From Candidatus Peribacterales bacterium (lineage in GTDB: Bacteria; Patescibacteriota; Gracilibacteria; Peribacterales; Peribacteraceae), in the NCBI GenBank assembly GCA_020058765.1, contig JAGVDM010000006.1, forward strand, positions 245,488 to 309,487: 64,000 nucleotides of DNA. Direction: 5' to 3'. The translations under genes and the position numbers were made by a program. The notes under the pieces are model-generated. The model did not search any database. It was not told where the DNA came from and worked only from the letters and a program-made list of their open reading frames with translations. Positions 1-7,801 of the stretch are shown piece after piece (the stretch's first letter is position 1; each line of letters opens with the position of its first letter).

Positions 1-2
1 AT

Positions 3-161
3 CGCTTCGAGAAGGAATTCATCGCACAAGGCGAGCAAGAGAACCGCTCTATCTTCCAATCGCTCAGTATCGGTTGGGATCTGTTCATGGAACTCCCCAA
101 GGCAGAGCTCAAGCGTGTGAAAGCTGCACACATTGAGAAGTACCTCAAGAAGCGCTCATAG
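3..161 (+). CDS. atpB: V-type ATP synthase subunit B, C-terminal end (partial)
   Basis: The reading frame enters from the left edge and ends at TAG 159-161, giving 52 residues. The tail contains [16 protein letters not shown] and ends [15 protein letters not shown], which matches the C-terminus of the non-catalytic B subunit of V/A-type ATPases (family pattern F-V-x-Q-G-x-x-E-N-R-S-I, then ...IP-E-x-I-E-K-Y). The downstream subunit D gene supports this. The subunit binds nucleotide at the interface with subunit A in the cytoplasmic V1 head. The frame is too short for the ORF track. Confidence 0.85.
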   Translation, partial: RFEKEFIAQGEQENRSIFQSLSIGWDLFMELPKAELKRVKAAHIEKYLKKRS

Positions 162-912
162 CCCCCTCTTTGCCATTCCCTCCTCACTCGCCCTCATCGG
201 CTCCTCGTGGCAGTTCTTCGTGAAACAGCCACTGCTCAAGCGCGTGCTGGTGGAAATGCTCTTTGTACCAATTGCATTGCTCTTCATTGTGATTGAATTG
301 GGCAGAGCAAATTCCAACGTCTTTCTTTGGGTGCAAGAGCAAAGCGGCGCCACGCCTCTGTCGATTCATGCACTGCTCTTTTTGGTAAACGTGGCACTGT
401 CGCTATGGATCCTCTGGGGCTTTGCTTGTGTGCTGGTCGTTGGCAGACGCATCATCAAGAACCCAGCAGGACGTTCGCGGTCATCGGTAAGCATTGTTCG
501 CAAGGAAGCGAGGAAGTACGTTTTCTCCCTGTTTTTGACTGATATTCTGCGCGACTGTGGCACGGTGCTCTGGTCTATCCTCCTCGTTGTACCAGGAATC
601 GTGTATCGCACACGAACTGCATTCTTCGCCGTTGTGACCATTTGTGAAGGCAAGGAGTACCGAGACGCTCTACACGGAAGCAGTGCAACTGTTCGCGGGA
701 GCACTTTGGGTGTTCTTTGGCGCTTGATTGGCCTGTATCTCATGCTCGTTATTCCGGCATGGATTATGACTTTTTTCATCTTCCGCATCGCACAGGCGTA
801 CATTGAACAAGCTGTATTCGTTGCTGCGCTCCTGAGCGCAGTACCACTGTCGATTGCCGCGCTCTTTTATCAGCTATCGACGGTACATCTCTACAAAGCT
901 CTTAAGTCCTGA
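133..912 (+). CDS. Polytopic membrane protein of unknown function inside the V-ATPase operon
   Basis: A 259-aa frame with several hydrophobic segments (around residues 42-60, 78-105, 140-165, 195-225 and 228-250) and a basic N-terminus. I do not recognise the family; the overall pattern of paired helices resembles glycerophosphodiesterase-type or YIP-like membrane domains, but only loosely. The TTG at 133 overlaps the end of atpB; GTG 220 or ATG 256 are alternative starts, though the segment before ATG 256 ([17 protein letters not shown]) looks like genuine protein. It lies between V-ATPase subunits B and D, so it is probably co-transcribed with them. A role in the ATPase is not shown. Confidence 0.6.
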   Translation: MRSTSRSAHSPLFAIPSSLALIGSSWQFFVKQPLLKRVLVEMLFVPIALLFIVIELGRANSNVFLWVQEQSGATPLSIHALLFLVNVALSLWILWGFACVLVVGRRIIKNPAGRSRSSVSIVRKEARKYVFSLFLTDILRDCGTVLWSILLVVPGIVYRTRTAFFAVVTICEGKEYRDALHGSSATVRGSTLGVLWRLIGLYLMLVIPAWIMTFFIFRIAQAYIEQAVFVAALLSAVPLSIAALFYQLSTVHLYKALKS

Positions 913-921
913 TCTTCTTTT

Positions 922-1551
922 ATGGCCCTCCTGAACGTCAATCCAACGCGCATGGCTCTCATGGACCTCAAGCGACGCAGCAAAGCGGCGCAGCGAGGTC
1001 ATAAGCTGCTCAAGGACAAGCAAGACGGTCTCATGCGAGAGTTTATGATTGTCATCCGTAAGGCCAAGGATTTGCGTATGCGTACGGAAGAAGCACTGGG
1101 AGGAGCATTCCGAAAGTTTCTAGTGGCTTCTGCCTGGATGAGCGACGGCGAAATGCAAAGCGCATTAAGCAGCCCGCAGGCAAAAATGGAGCTCACTGTA
1201 GAAACGAAGAACGTCATGAGCGTGCGTATTCCTATTTTCTCACTCACGCGTGAAGGCTCCATCAAGAGCTACGGCCTGGCGCGTACAAATGCCCTGCTGG
1301 ACGATGCAGTGGATTCGTTCGACCGCGTCTTCGAAACACTTGCGGAACTGGCACAGATTGAAAAACAGGCGGAGAACATGGCTATTGAACTGGAAACCAC
1401 ACGTCGTCGTGTGAACGCACTGGAGCACAAGATGATCCCTGATCTCAAGGAGACAGTGAAGTACATCAAGATGAAACTCGACGAATCCGAGCGTGCGGGC
1501 ATCATTTCCACCATGCGCATTAAGGCGAGCCTGGAGGCTCAGGGGAAGTAA
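922..1551 (+). CDS. atpD: V-type ATP synthase subunit D
   Basis: This 209-aa protein has the family start NVNPTRMALMDLKRRSKAAQRGHKLLKDKQDGL and two long helical, coiled-coil-like ends, as expected for the central rotor shaft of V/A-ATPases. Subunit D couples rotation of the membrane ring to the catalytic A3B3 head. Length is normal. It follows the unknown membrane protein by 9 bases and belongs to the operon whose B subunit ends at position 161. The assignment rests on N-terminal motif and context. Confidence 0.9.
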   Translation: MALLNVNPTRMALMDLKRRSKAAQRGHKLLKDKQDGLMREFMIVIRKAKDLRMRTEEALGGAFRKFLVASAWMSDGEMQSALSSPQAKMELTVETKNVMSVRIPIFSLTREGSIKSYGLARTNALLDDAVDSFDRVFETLAELAQIEKQAENMAIELETTRRRVNALEHKMIPDLKETVKYIKMKLDESERAGIISTMRIKASLEAQGK

Positions 1552-1557
1552 GGGGTA

Positions 1558-1569
1558 TATGATGTACCT
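1558..1569 (+). promoter_or_regulatory. Putative -10 hexamer placed for a leaderless patatin transcript
   Basis: TATGAT at 1558-1563 lies 6 bases before ATG 1570, so transcription would begin at or next to the start codon. No Shine-Dalgarno sequence is seen. The same arrangement recurs before many genes in this window. Confidence 0.45.
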
Positions 1570-2403
1570 ATGAATTGGGGCTTGGTCCTCTCTGGCGGCG
1601 GAGCCTGCGGATTTGCAAATGCGGGCGTACTCGCGGTATTGGAGCAGGAGCAGCTACGGCCAGACTGCATAGCAGGAAGCAGCATGGGAGCAATCATCGG
1701 TGGACTGTACGCAGCGGGATACAGCATGGAGCAATGCATGGCGCTCTGTGATTCCCTCCATATGTTCAATATTGCCAAATGGAGTGAGCGCCCTCTGCGC
1801 AAAGGGCTGCACAGCGGTATCTTTCGGCAGCGCATCGAGGAGCACCTGAAGCCGCTGCTTGGTGAACGTACAATTGGCGACTGTGTGATTCCATTTGTAT
1901 GCGTGGCGGGCTTGGTCCAGAACCCTATCAAATGGCGCAAAATTGTCACAGAGGGCTTTGTGGAGCACGTACGGGAATCAGTAGAACTCTATGTATTCCC
2001 GCCCGAAACACGCCTACTCGATGCCATGCTCGCCAGTAGTGCCATTCCGGTCTTGTTTGCGCCTGTGGAGCTCAATGGGCGGATCTTTGTAGATCTCTGC
2101 ACATTCGGTGCAATACCTGCCCGTACGCTACGACGTCTTCAAAACCCGCAAATAGTCATCGGTACGGACACTACGCCGGAATACGCAATTGCCCCTTACC
2201 TCCCAAGAGGGTGGAAGATGTTCTTGGACGCTGCGCGCGAGGAACTACACAAGAGTAGGGAGGCATGTGATCTCGTCATCACACCAGAATTACCAACCGC
2301 GCCGTTCCGTTTCGACAGGGCAACGGACTTCGTAGAGGCCGGAAAAGTAGCTACACAAGAGGCAATCCCTGCCATACGAACGCTACTCAAGACCAACGTT
2401 TGA
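1570..2403 (+). CDS. Patatin-like phospholipase (RssA/YchK type)
   Basis: A 277-aa patatin-fold serine hydrolase. The oxyanion-hole motif GGGACG is at residues 9-14 and the nucleophile elbow GSSMG at 36-40 (Ser38). The second catalytic residue is expected in an Asp-Gly-Gly/Ala motif; here the matching place reads FVDLCTFGAIP, so Asp175 is present but the usual glycine is leucine. Such enzymes hydrolyse acyl esters of membrane lipids. No signal peptide is visible, so it probably acts from the cytoplasm. Substrate unknown. Confidence 0.85.
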   Translation: MNWGLVLSGGGACGFANAGVLAVLEQEQLRPDCIAGSSMGAIIGGLYAAGYSMEQCMALCDSLHMFNIAKWSERPLRKGLHSGIFRQRIEEHLKPLLGERTIGDCVIPFVCVAGLVQNPIKWRKIVTEGFVEHVRESVELYVFPPETRLLDAMLASSAIPVLFAPVELNGRIFVDLCTFGAIPARTLRRLQNPQIVIGTDTTPEYAIAPYLPRGWKMFLDAAREELHKSREACDLVITPELPTAPFRFDRATDFVEAGKVATQEAIPAIRTLLKTNV

Positions 2404-2434
2404 CCTACGTGCGGTAGAGGCGGACGATCGACGC

Positions 2435-2821
2435 ATGCCTACCACCCTCTCAGAAGACACTCCACCAGCACTTAATATCGCCGAGCCAGGTGCAAACGTT
2501 TGTGATCATCTTTTTAAAAGCATTGGAGCACGTTTACACCAAATGACTCGAAGGCAGTACGGCATCTATGGTGAACTTTTGGGAGAAATGTCTGCAGTGA
2601 TGACTGGTAGAGGCGAAACAGAAACAGACGGTTCAGACGCTGCATGGGATCATCTATCGAAACGTGCGCGTGGCCTACTCCTCGCCATTGAATCGAATGC
2701 GCCAGAGGCAGATGTACGACCGTATTCCAGCTTCGACGAAGCACCCGTAGATGCGCATGATCTGTCGGATGATGCTCTATCGAATACGATGGAAGAATCA
2801 GCAACTGAAAAAGCTGCCTAG
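2435..2821 (+). CDS. Acidic hypothetical protein
   Basis: A 128-aa frame starting at ATG 2435. The first half contains a helical basic stretch (LFKSIGARLHQMTRRQYGIYGELLGEM); the second half is acidic and low in hydrophobic residues (EAPVDAHDLSDDALSNTMEESATEKAA). There is no signal peptide or membrane segment. I do not recognise a family. It ends 31 bases before the convergent rplT gene. It is accepted as a gene because it fills the space between two real genes and its initiator is clear, but no function is proposed. Confidence 0.5.
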   Translation: MPTTLSEDTPPALNIAEPGANVCDHLFKSIGARLHQMTRRQYGIYGELLGEMSAVMTGRGETETDGSDAAWDHLSKRARGLLLAIESNAPEADVRPYSSFDEAPVDAHDLSDDALSNTMEESATEKAA

Positions 2822-2828
2822 TGCCGAA

Positions 2829-2855
2829 AATCTCCTTCCGCGAGGAGGGGAATTA
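2829..2855. terminator. Weak hairpin between convergent genes
   Basis: Between the ends of the 128-aa gene and rplT the sequence CTCCT-TCCGCG-AGGAG forms a short stem. On the minus strand it is followed by ATTTT, so it could end the infC operon transcript. The stem is only about 5-6 bp. Confidence 0.3.
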
Positions 2856-3194
2856 CCGAACCGACGCGACAATCTTCTCGAATACTTTTGGCTCGCGGAT
2901 CGCGAGTTCAGAGAGTGCCTTGCGATCAAGGCCGAGATTCTTGGTCTTCGCTGCCTTGATGAACTGTGAGTAGGACATGCCCATGGCGCGAACTGCAGCG
3001 TTCAAGCGGACAATCCAGAGCGCACGGAACGTCCTCTTCTTTAAACGGCGATCGCGATATGCGTGCTGTCCTGCCTTCATGACCGCCTCATTTACCCGGC
3101 GGAAGCTTGTCTTACGAGCACCGCGGTACCCCTTGGCAAGAGCCTTGATCTTCTTGTGGCGCCGATGACGGACGATTCCTCGTTTGACGCGCAT
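2853..3194 (-). CDS. rplT: 50S ribosomal protein bL20
   Basis: A 113-aa, strongly basic protein starting MRVKRGIVRHRRHKKIKALAKGYRGARKTSFRRVNEAVMKAGQHAYRDRR, a textbook L20 N-terminus that threads into 23S rRNA domain I during early 50S assembly. Length is typical. It is the last gene of the conserved infC-rpmI-rplT operon, 3 bases after rpmI. In other bacteria L20 represses this operon through an mRNA structure. I did not identify such a structure here. Confidence 0.97.
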   Translation of the reverse strand: MRVKRGIVRHRRHKKIKALAKGYRGARKTSFRRVNEAVMKAGQHAYRDRRLKKRTFRALWIVRLNAAVRAMGMSYSQFIKAAKTKNLGLDRKALSELAIREPKVFEKIVASVR

Positions 3195-3197
3195 GGC

Positions 3198-3392
3198 TTA
3201 GATATTCGGAAGGGCTCCGCGAATCTTCTTGTATTCAGTCTTCTCTAGTACGAGCGTGCGAGCGATGCGCTTCTGGCGCTTGCTCTTCTGCATAAGCAGG
3301 TGACTGCGACTATTGCGCTTCATGACGAGCTTACCGCTACCGGTGCGCCGTACACGCTTCTTTGCGCCGCTGTGGGATTTCTGCTTCGGCAT
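3198..3392 (-). CDS. rpmI: 50S ribosomal protein bL35
   Basis: The ORF track starts 22 codons too early. The family start MPKQKSHSGAKKRVRRTGSGKLV places the initiator at 3392, giving a 64-aa protein of normal size. The conserved K-S/T-H-S-G-A-K-K-R and the R-S-H-L stretch are present. bL35 is a small basic component of the large subunit. It lies between infC and rplT in the standard operon order. Confidence 0.95.
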   Translation of the reverse strand: MPKQKSHSGAKKRVRRTGSGKLVMKRNSRSHLLMQKSKRQKRIARTLVLEKTEYKKIRGALPNI

Positions 3393-3474
3393 GAGAGAGT
3401 ACGCGGCTCCCAGAAAGGAGCTGCCGGGCGAGTATAACGACAAGTTTCCCCGAAACAACAGAAAAACGAGGATT

Positions 3475-4086
3475 TTACGACCGTTTTGGTCGCACGATAG
3501 CCGTGAACTGGTTGCCCTGGAACTTCACTTCCTGCTCCACTTCGGCACCAACCTTTAGCTCTTCTACCAGGCCTTCCAGTTTGCGACGGGCATAATCCTT
3601 GTTTGTGAGCTCGCGTCCGCGCAGACGGATCACGAACTTCACCAAATGACGATCTTCCATGAATTCGCGAGCACGATCGAGCAGGCGCTCCAGGTCGTGC
3701 CGCTCGGTACGAAAACCGAATCGCAGCATCTTCACTTCTGTCTGCTTGTTATGGGACTTCTGCTTCTGCTCCTTCTTTTTGAGCTGGTACATGTACCGCC
3801 CCAAATCGCTGATCTTCACTACTGGCGGAGTAGCCTTTGGTGACACTTCAATCAAATCAAGACCTGCTGCTTTTGCGCGCTCAAGCGCTTCAGCAGACGT
3901 CATTTCTTCCGCAGCACCCTCGTCGGAGACGAGCAGTACACGAGCGACGCGAATTTCTTCATTTGCGCGCGGACGCTTTTCCTGACCTCTGAAACCGGAA
4001 CGACCGCCCGAACCTGTAGAACGTTGACGCAGAAATCTTGGGGGGAAACGAGAAAACGCTGCGTATACTGCAGGATTACCGTTCAA
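3475..4086 (-). CDS. infC: Translation initiation factor IF-3
   Basis: The conserved core begins at about residue 41 (RANEEIRVARVLLVSDEG), followed by the N-domain (LEVSPKATPPVVKISDLGRYMYQ), a lysine-rich linker and the C-domain (EVKMLRFGFRTERHDLERLLDRAREF). IF-3 prevents premature subunit joining and proof-reads start codons. The start is uncertain: the TTG at 4086 gives a 40-residue arginine-rich extension, and no ATG lies in frame. Non-canonical infC starts are common in bacteria (AUU in E. coli), so a rare codon nearer the core is possible. First gene of infC-rpmI-rplT. Confidence 0.93.
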   Translation of the reverse strand: MNGNPAVYAAFSRFPPRFLRQRSTGSGGRSGFRGQEKRPRANEEIRVARVLLVSDEGAAEEMTSAEALERAKAAGLDLIEVSPKATPPVVKISDLGRYMYQLKKKEQKQKSHNKQTEVKMLRFGFRTERHDLERLLDRAREFMEDRHLVKFVIRLRGRELTNKDYARRKLEGLVEELKVGAEVEQEVKFQGNQFTAIVRPKRS

Positions 4087-4117
4087 CGGGCAAGGGACTC
4101 ACTCGCTTTCTGCCTCG

Positions 4118-4966
4118 CTACAGACGGCGATACGTGTGCAAGACAAACGACAACGTATGCCAACCAGGGGCGCGTCCAGGGACTGCGCGCAGCTCTTCAA
4201 CGGTTATCATAGGCATCGGCCAGAGCTTTTGCTGTGCGATGAGTGAACCTGCAGGCCCACCAAGGAATGCACGAGCATCCCGGAGCACGGGCGAAGCGAG
4301 CAACTGCTGAATGATGCTGCTGCCATCGCCTTCCATAAAGGATCTACGCAAGCGTTCCTCTATAGGCTTGGAGTCTTGCGCATACGCAAGAAGATCTGTG
4401 GAAAGGAACTGCTCCATTGGCACAATGCCTGCAGGCGTTGTTTCCTCAATGCCGACAAGTAATGCAGACATCTCTGATTGCGACAGTGTGTCTGCAACCG
4501 TAAGCACGCCTGCGAAGCGGAAGAATCGCATCAGCTCCTCTGCACCGCGTTCGTTTGCAGTAAACGTCACACGGATCGGCATGGATTCCAAACCATCGCC
4601 TGCACTCTGTGGTGTGCCGAATTCCACTGCAGACATGGAAGCGATGTCCTCGGAACGGGGAATCGCCAAGCTGAACACATCGAAGAGTGCAACAAGGCGA
4701 TCAATGTCGAACTGCTCTGGGAGCACGTACACGCGCACGCGTTCTTCGTGTGAACCCACGCGCAATGCCGCCTGCAGCTCAGAGAGCTCCACCTGTTCGG
4801 AGAGCAGGGCATACCGACGTTCAAGAGCGGGGAGACCAGACACAACCGGCACCACTGTTGCTCGCACATCGCTAATAACTTGCACATGTGTAATGGCAAG
4901 ATGACCTGCAAGGCCGAGAAGCGCGATGCTGGCTAGCGCCAAAAATGGGAGGGAGAGTCGTTTCAT
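4118..4966 (-). CDS. Single-pass membrane protein with PilN/PilO-like topology
   Basis: A 282-aa protein with one N-terminal membrane helix (LPFLALASIALLGLAGHLAIT, residues 6-26), a short coiled-coil-like stretch (LPALERRYALLSEQVELSELQAAL) and a soluble domain outside the membrane. This layout matches inner-membrane alignment proteins of type IV pili (PilN/PilO). It overlaps its upstream partner by 4 bases (ATGA), so the two are translationally coupled, as pilN-pilO pairs are. No pilus motor or pilin gene is in the window, so the assignment rests on topology alone. Confidence 0.45.
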   Translation of the reverse strand: MKRLSLPFLALASIALLGLAGHLAITHVQVISDVRATVVPVVSGLPALERRYALLSEQVELSELQAALRVGSHEERVRVYVLPEQFDIDRLVALFDVFSLAIPRSEDIASMSAVEFGTPQSAGDGLESMPIRVTFTANERGAEELMRFFRFAGVLTVADTLSQSEMSALLVGIEETTPAGIVPMEQFLSTDLLAYAQDSKPIEERLRRSFMEGDGSSIIQQLLASPVLRDARAFLGGPAGSLIAQQKLWPMPMITVEELRAVPGRAPGWHTLSFVLHTYRRL

Positions 4967-5559
4967 TTGATGACGATTCGAAGTGTGAATGGAGAGAAAA
5001 AGCCGTGGGATTCACGGAACTCTCGTGTGAATGTAGGAGTCGCAACAGACTGTACGAATGGCAATGTACCCAGCAGCTCAGTGAACTGTGCGAGCACGGT
5101 CATACTCCGAGAATCGACATTGCGCACTTCCCCCGTAAGCTCCAACGCATTCTTGTCGGAGCTCATCGAGAGTGCTTCGAACACAATCGCCGGTCCGTTC
5201 TCACCGGAGAACGTGGCTGCAGCATCACGAATAGCAGCAAACACATCCAGAAACACTGGATCGGCATCTTTTGATGCTACAAGTTGCTGATAGAGCGGAT
5301 CACGAACAGGGGCAAGGAATTGCTTCCGCTTGGTTTCCATGTCGGCGATCTGTGCGGTTAAACGAGTGTGCTCAGCACGCAGACCAGCAATGTCTCGCAC
5401 CTGACCACCGAGTTCCACACGAGTAAAGCGGGGCAGGAGGAAAGTAGATGAGCCTAGAAGTGCGCCGCACAACACGGCAGAGAATACGAATGCAGAGAGC
5501 ACTGTCCTGCGAATGCTTCGAGCAGATACCTGTGAGAGAGATTCTGGTGTGGGTGTCAT
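4963..5559 (-). CDS. PilN/PilO-like membrane protein, first gene of a two-gene unit
   Basis: A 198-aa protein with a membrane helix at about residues 19-43 (VLSAFVFSAVLCGALLGSSTFLL), then a heptad-like helix (IAGLRAEHTRLTAQIADMETKRKQF) and a C-terminal alpha/beta segment that could be ferredoxin-like. It is paired with the next gene through a 4-base overlap. TAGAAT lies 11 bases before the ATG with GAGGA in between, so this start may have both a close promoter and a Shine-Dalgarno sequence. Function is inferred from topology only. Confidence 0.45.
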   Translation of the reverse strand: MTPTPESLSQVSARSIRRTVLSAFVFSAVLCGALLGSSTFLLPRFTRVELGGQVRDIAGLRAEHTRLTAQIADMETKRKQFLAPVRDPLYQQLVASKDADPVFLDVFAAIRDAAATFSGENGPAIVFEALSMSSDKNALELTGEVRNVDSRSMTVLAQFTELLGTLPFVQSVATPTFTREFRESHGFFSPFTLRIVIK

Positions 5560-5610
5560 GAAATCCTCTTATTCTAGCAGAAATCTGGCTCTTGGACGAG
5601 GCTGCGTAAT

Positions 5611-5645
5611 TGACTGATACAATAGAATATTTTCTATTATCAGAT
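5611..5645 (+). promoter_or_regulatory. Candidate prfB promoter with internal inverted repeat
   Basis: TTGACT and TATTAT are separated by 19 bases upstream of prfB. The spacer holds an inverted repeat (ATAGAA-TATT-TTCTAT) that could be an operator or help open the DNA. The spacing is longer than ideal. Confidence 0.35.
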
Positions 5646-5710
5646 AGGTGATCTTCGTGCACAGGAAGCCTGCATTGTGTACTCTGTACACAGTCTTCTC
5701 CCCTTTCACC

Positions 5711-6815
5711 GTGGAAGAACTCCTACAAAAACTTCGAGAACTCCGCGACGCGTTGCATACGGGGAAAGACTCTCTTTGAGGCACATCATGTGCCCCAAGA
5801 GCTAGAAGAGCTCACAAAACGATCGGAAGATCCCAGCTTATGGAATGATCAGAACGCAGCCCGGGCGCTCTTCGCAAAGCTCAAAATATTACGCTCGCAA
5901 TGGGAACCTGTAGCAAATTTGCTCGCCAATACCGAAGCACTCCTAGAAATGGCGGAAGCCGCGAGCTCCGACGACGCGGCAGGCATCGCGGACGAAGTCG
6001 CGAAATTGGAGCGCGAATGGGCAATTGTAGAAACGCAGCTCTACCTCGGCGGCGAGTTTGATACGGGCAACTGCTACCTCACGGTGAGCGGCGGCGCCGG
6101 GGGGACCGAAGCGCAAGATTGGGCATCTATGCTGCTACGCATGTATTTGCGGTACTGCGAGCGCCAAGGTTGGGCAGTGGAAATTGTGGAGCGTACAGAT
6201 GGGCAGGAAGCAGGTATCAAATCTGCAACAATTCACGTACAGGGTGAAATGGCGTACGGAAGTCTGAAGTGTGAGCGCGGCACACACCGTTTGGTGCGTC
6301 TCTCCCCCTTCAACGCAAAGAATCTACGGCAAACAAGTTTTGCCTTGGTAGAAGTGCTCCCAGAAATTGAAGAGAGCGATGAAGTACAAATTGCAGAAAC
6401 GGATCTGCGCGTAGATACCTACCGCAGCGGCGGCGCTGGTGGGCAGCATGTAAACAAAACCGACTCCGCAGTACGCATTACACACATTCCTACAGGGATT
6501 GTGGCGGCATGCCAAAGCGACCGCAGCCAACAGCGTAACCGACAGCAGGCAATGAACATGCTCCGAGCAAAGCTGCTAGAGCAAGAACGCAGCGAGCAAC
6601 AAAAGGAGAAGCAGGAGCTAAAGGGCGCAACGCAGAGTGCAGACTTCGGGCAGCAGATCCGCAGCTATGTACTGCACCCGTATCAGATGGTGAAAGATCT
6701 GCGGACAGATACCGAAACCAGTGACACGGTTGGTGTACTCGACGGCGACCTGCAGCAGTTCATTGATGCGGAACTGAAGCGGCTGGCAAAGGGGGAAAAA
6801 TCCGCACGCGATTAA
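5711..6815 (+). CDS. prfB: Peptide chain release factor 2, made by programmed +1 frameshift
   Basis: The ORF track shows only the second frame (from 5790). The zero frame opens at GTG 5711 (VEELLQKLRELRDALHTGKDSL) and meets CTT TGA at 5774-5779. Skipping one base continues as EAHHVPQELEELTKRSEDPSLWND, an unbroken RF2 N-terminus. Downstream are the UGA-specific SPF motif (RLSPFNAKNL) and the GGQ loop (GGAGGQHVNK) that triggers peptidyl-tRNA hydrolysis. The product is join(5711..5776,5778..6815), about 367 aa. RF2 terminates at UAA/UGA and senses its own shortage at the in-frame UGA. Its presence argues against UGA recoding in this organism. Confidence 0.93.
5761..5780 (+). promoter_or_regulatory. 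prfB +1 frameshift site
   Basis: The slippery CTT TGA G is preceded by GGGGAAAG, the best match to an internal Shine-Dalgarno-like stimulator. In E. coli the stimulator is 3 bases from CUU; here the G-run lies about 9 bases away, so the stimulator may be weaker or differ. Confidence 0.8.
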
Positions 6816-6848
6816 GAAAAACGCCCCCGGTTGAGAGGGGCGTTTTTC
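6816..6848. terminator. Strong intrinsic terminator after prfB (probably bidirectional)
   Basis: GAAAAACGCCCC (6816-6827) pairs perfectly with GGGGCGTTTTTC (6837-6848) over a 10-base loop. It has a U-run on the plus strand and an A/T-rich mirror on the minus strand, so it can serve both prfB and the convergent histone gene. Confidence 0.85.
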
Positions 6849-6877
6849 AAGGAATCTCTCGAAATGAGAGGAGTCGC

Positions 6878-7048
6878 TTAGAGGTCGCAAGGGCGAACCG
6901 TCTTGCGGCCGTTCTCCTTTGCACGCTCGACAGCCTTCTTCAAGGCGCCTTCGAGCATGGAGCTAGCTGCCTCAGCGAGATCGCCGGAGGACATCATGCC
7001 AGCCTTCTTGAGGAGCTCCTTTACCTTGGAAGCTACAACGTAACTCAT
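6878..7048 (-). CDS. Single-fold bacterial histone
   Basis: Below the ORF-track length cut-off. ATG 7048 to TAA 6878 encodes 56 residues: MSYVVASKVKELLKKAG, then a long central helix (LAEAASSMLEGALKKAVERAKENG) and GRKTVRPCDL. The helix-strap-long helix-strap pattern and the closing G-R-K-T-V-x-x-x-D-L are those of the histone fold, including the Arg-Thr pair seen in archaeal HMfB and in Bdellovibrio-type bacterial histones. It lacks tails and ends early in helix 3. Expected to dimerise and bind DNA in the nucleoid. It is monocistronic, between a terminator and a tRNA. Confidence 0.85.
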   Translation of the reverse strand: MSYVVASKVKELLKKAGMMSSGDLAEAASSMLEGALKKAVERAKENGRKTVRPCDL

Positions 7049-7079
7049 GAAAGAGTGGGGAAAGAAAATAACGAACCGA

Positions 7080-7109
7080 ATTCTACGGATGCATGTAAAT
7101 CCACCGCAA
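7080..7109 (-). promoter_or_regulatory. Candidate promoter of the histone gene
   Basis: Reading the minus strand, TTGCGG and TAGAAT are 18 bases apart, about 30 bases upstream of the histone ATG. The rest of the 219-base gap up to the tRNA holds no gene I can see, only a repeated decamer CCGAACAATG near 7120 and 7227. Confidence 0.4.
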
Positions 7110-7267
7110 GCGGAATTTGCCGAACAATGGAATTTTGCGGGACGCTACGGTGACAAGGTGCAATTGACAGTATTTGATTTTCCGCATGCCACAGAGCAAA
7201 TATTGGGCATTCTGTGAAAAATCTTCCGAACAATGAGGGGTTTGTGTTGTGACGAGTGCAATGTACC

Positions 7268-7357
7268 TGGCGGAGGGAGAGGGATTCGAACCCTCGAACC
7301 CCGTGAGGGGTTACACGATTTCGAGTCGTGCGCTTTCGACCACTCAGCCATCCCTCC
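7268..7357 (-). tRNA. tRNA-Ser (anticodon CGA), CCA encoded
   Basis: Reverse complement GGAGGGATGGCTGAGTGGTC... folds into a type II tRNA. It has a 7-bp acceptor stem GGAGGGA/TCCCTCC, an anticodon stem CACGA/TCGTG with loop CTCGAAA (anticodon CGA), a long variable arm CCCCTCACGGGG, T arm GAGGGTTCGAATCCCTC, discriminator G and genomically encoded CCA (7268-7270). It reads UCG. Confidence 0.95.
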
Positions 7358-7402
7358 GCCGCGGATTGTACAGAAAGCACCGCCTCGAGCTACAGTAAAC
7401 GC

Positions 7403-7801
7403 ATGGAATTCCCTGTAGAGATCGGGCACAAATATCAGCTCATGGCGCAAGATGTACGCTTGCAACCATCGGACGTGGAAGAGCACTTTACGCACGGTGG
7501 TGGACCGGGCGGACAAAAGGTGAACAAAGCGGTGAATTGTGTGGAGCTCACGCATACACCCAGCGGCATTACCGTGCGCTACCAGCACCACCGCGGGCTA
7601 CAGCGTAATAGGAAGGATGCTTGGGAACTGCTCATCCTCAAGCTGGAAGAGCACCACAAAGGAGAGGAGTCGCAGCTTGCACGTGAACGTTTTAAGGTTC
7701 GCAAGCAGAAGCAGCGCCGTTCACGCCGCGCCAAAGAGAAAATCCTCGAAGAAAAGCGCCAGACCGGAGCACTCAAAGAGACACGTCGTGATCTGATTTA
7801 A
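7403..7801 (+). CDS. arfB: ArfB-like peptidyl-tRNA hydrolase (RF-1 domain protein)
   Basis: The ORF-track start lies inside the tRNA; ATG 7403 (MEFPVEIGHKYQLM) gives 132 aa. The catalytic loop HGGGPGGQKVNKAVNCVELTHTPSGITV carries GGQ, and no codon-recognition domain precedes it. A basic C-terminal tail (KVRKQKQRRSRRAKEK) fits insertion into the empty mRNA channel of stalled ribosomes, as in ArfB/YaeJ. Role: hydrolysis of peptidyl-tRNA on non-stop ribosomes. TACAGT stands 6 bases before the ATG. The RF-homologue PrfH is a less likely alternative. Confidence 0.82.
   Translation: MEFPVEIGHKYQLMAQDVRLQPSDVEEHFTHGGGPGGQKVNKAVNCVELTHTPSGITVRYQHHRGLQRNRKDAWELLILKLEEHHKGEESQLARERFKVRKQKQRRSRRAKEKILEEKRQTGALKETRRDLI

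Noticed and set aside
5711-5789. Truncated prfB or sequencing frameshift
   Set aside because: The break is exactly at CTT TGA, the known RF2 recoding site, and both sides match the RF2 N-terminus.
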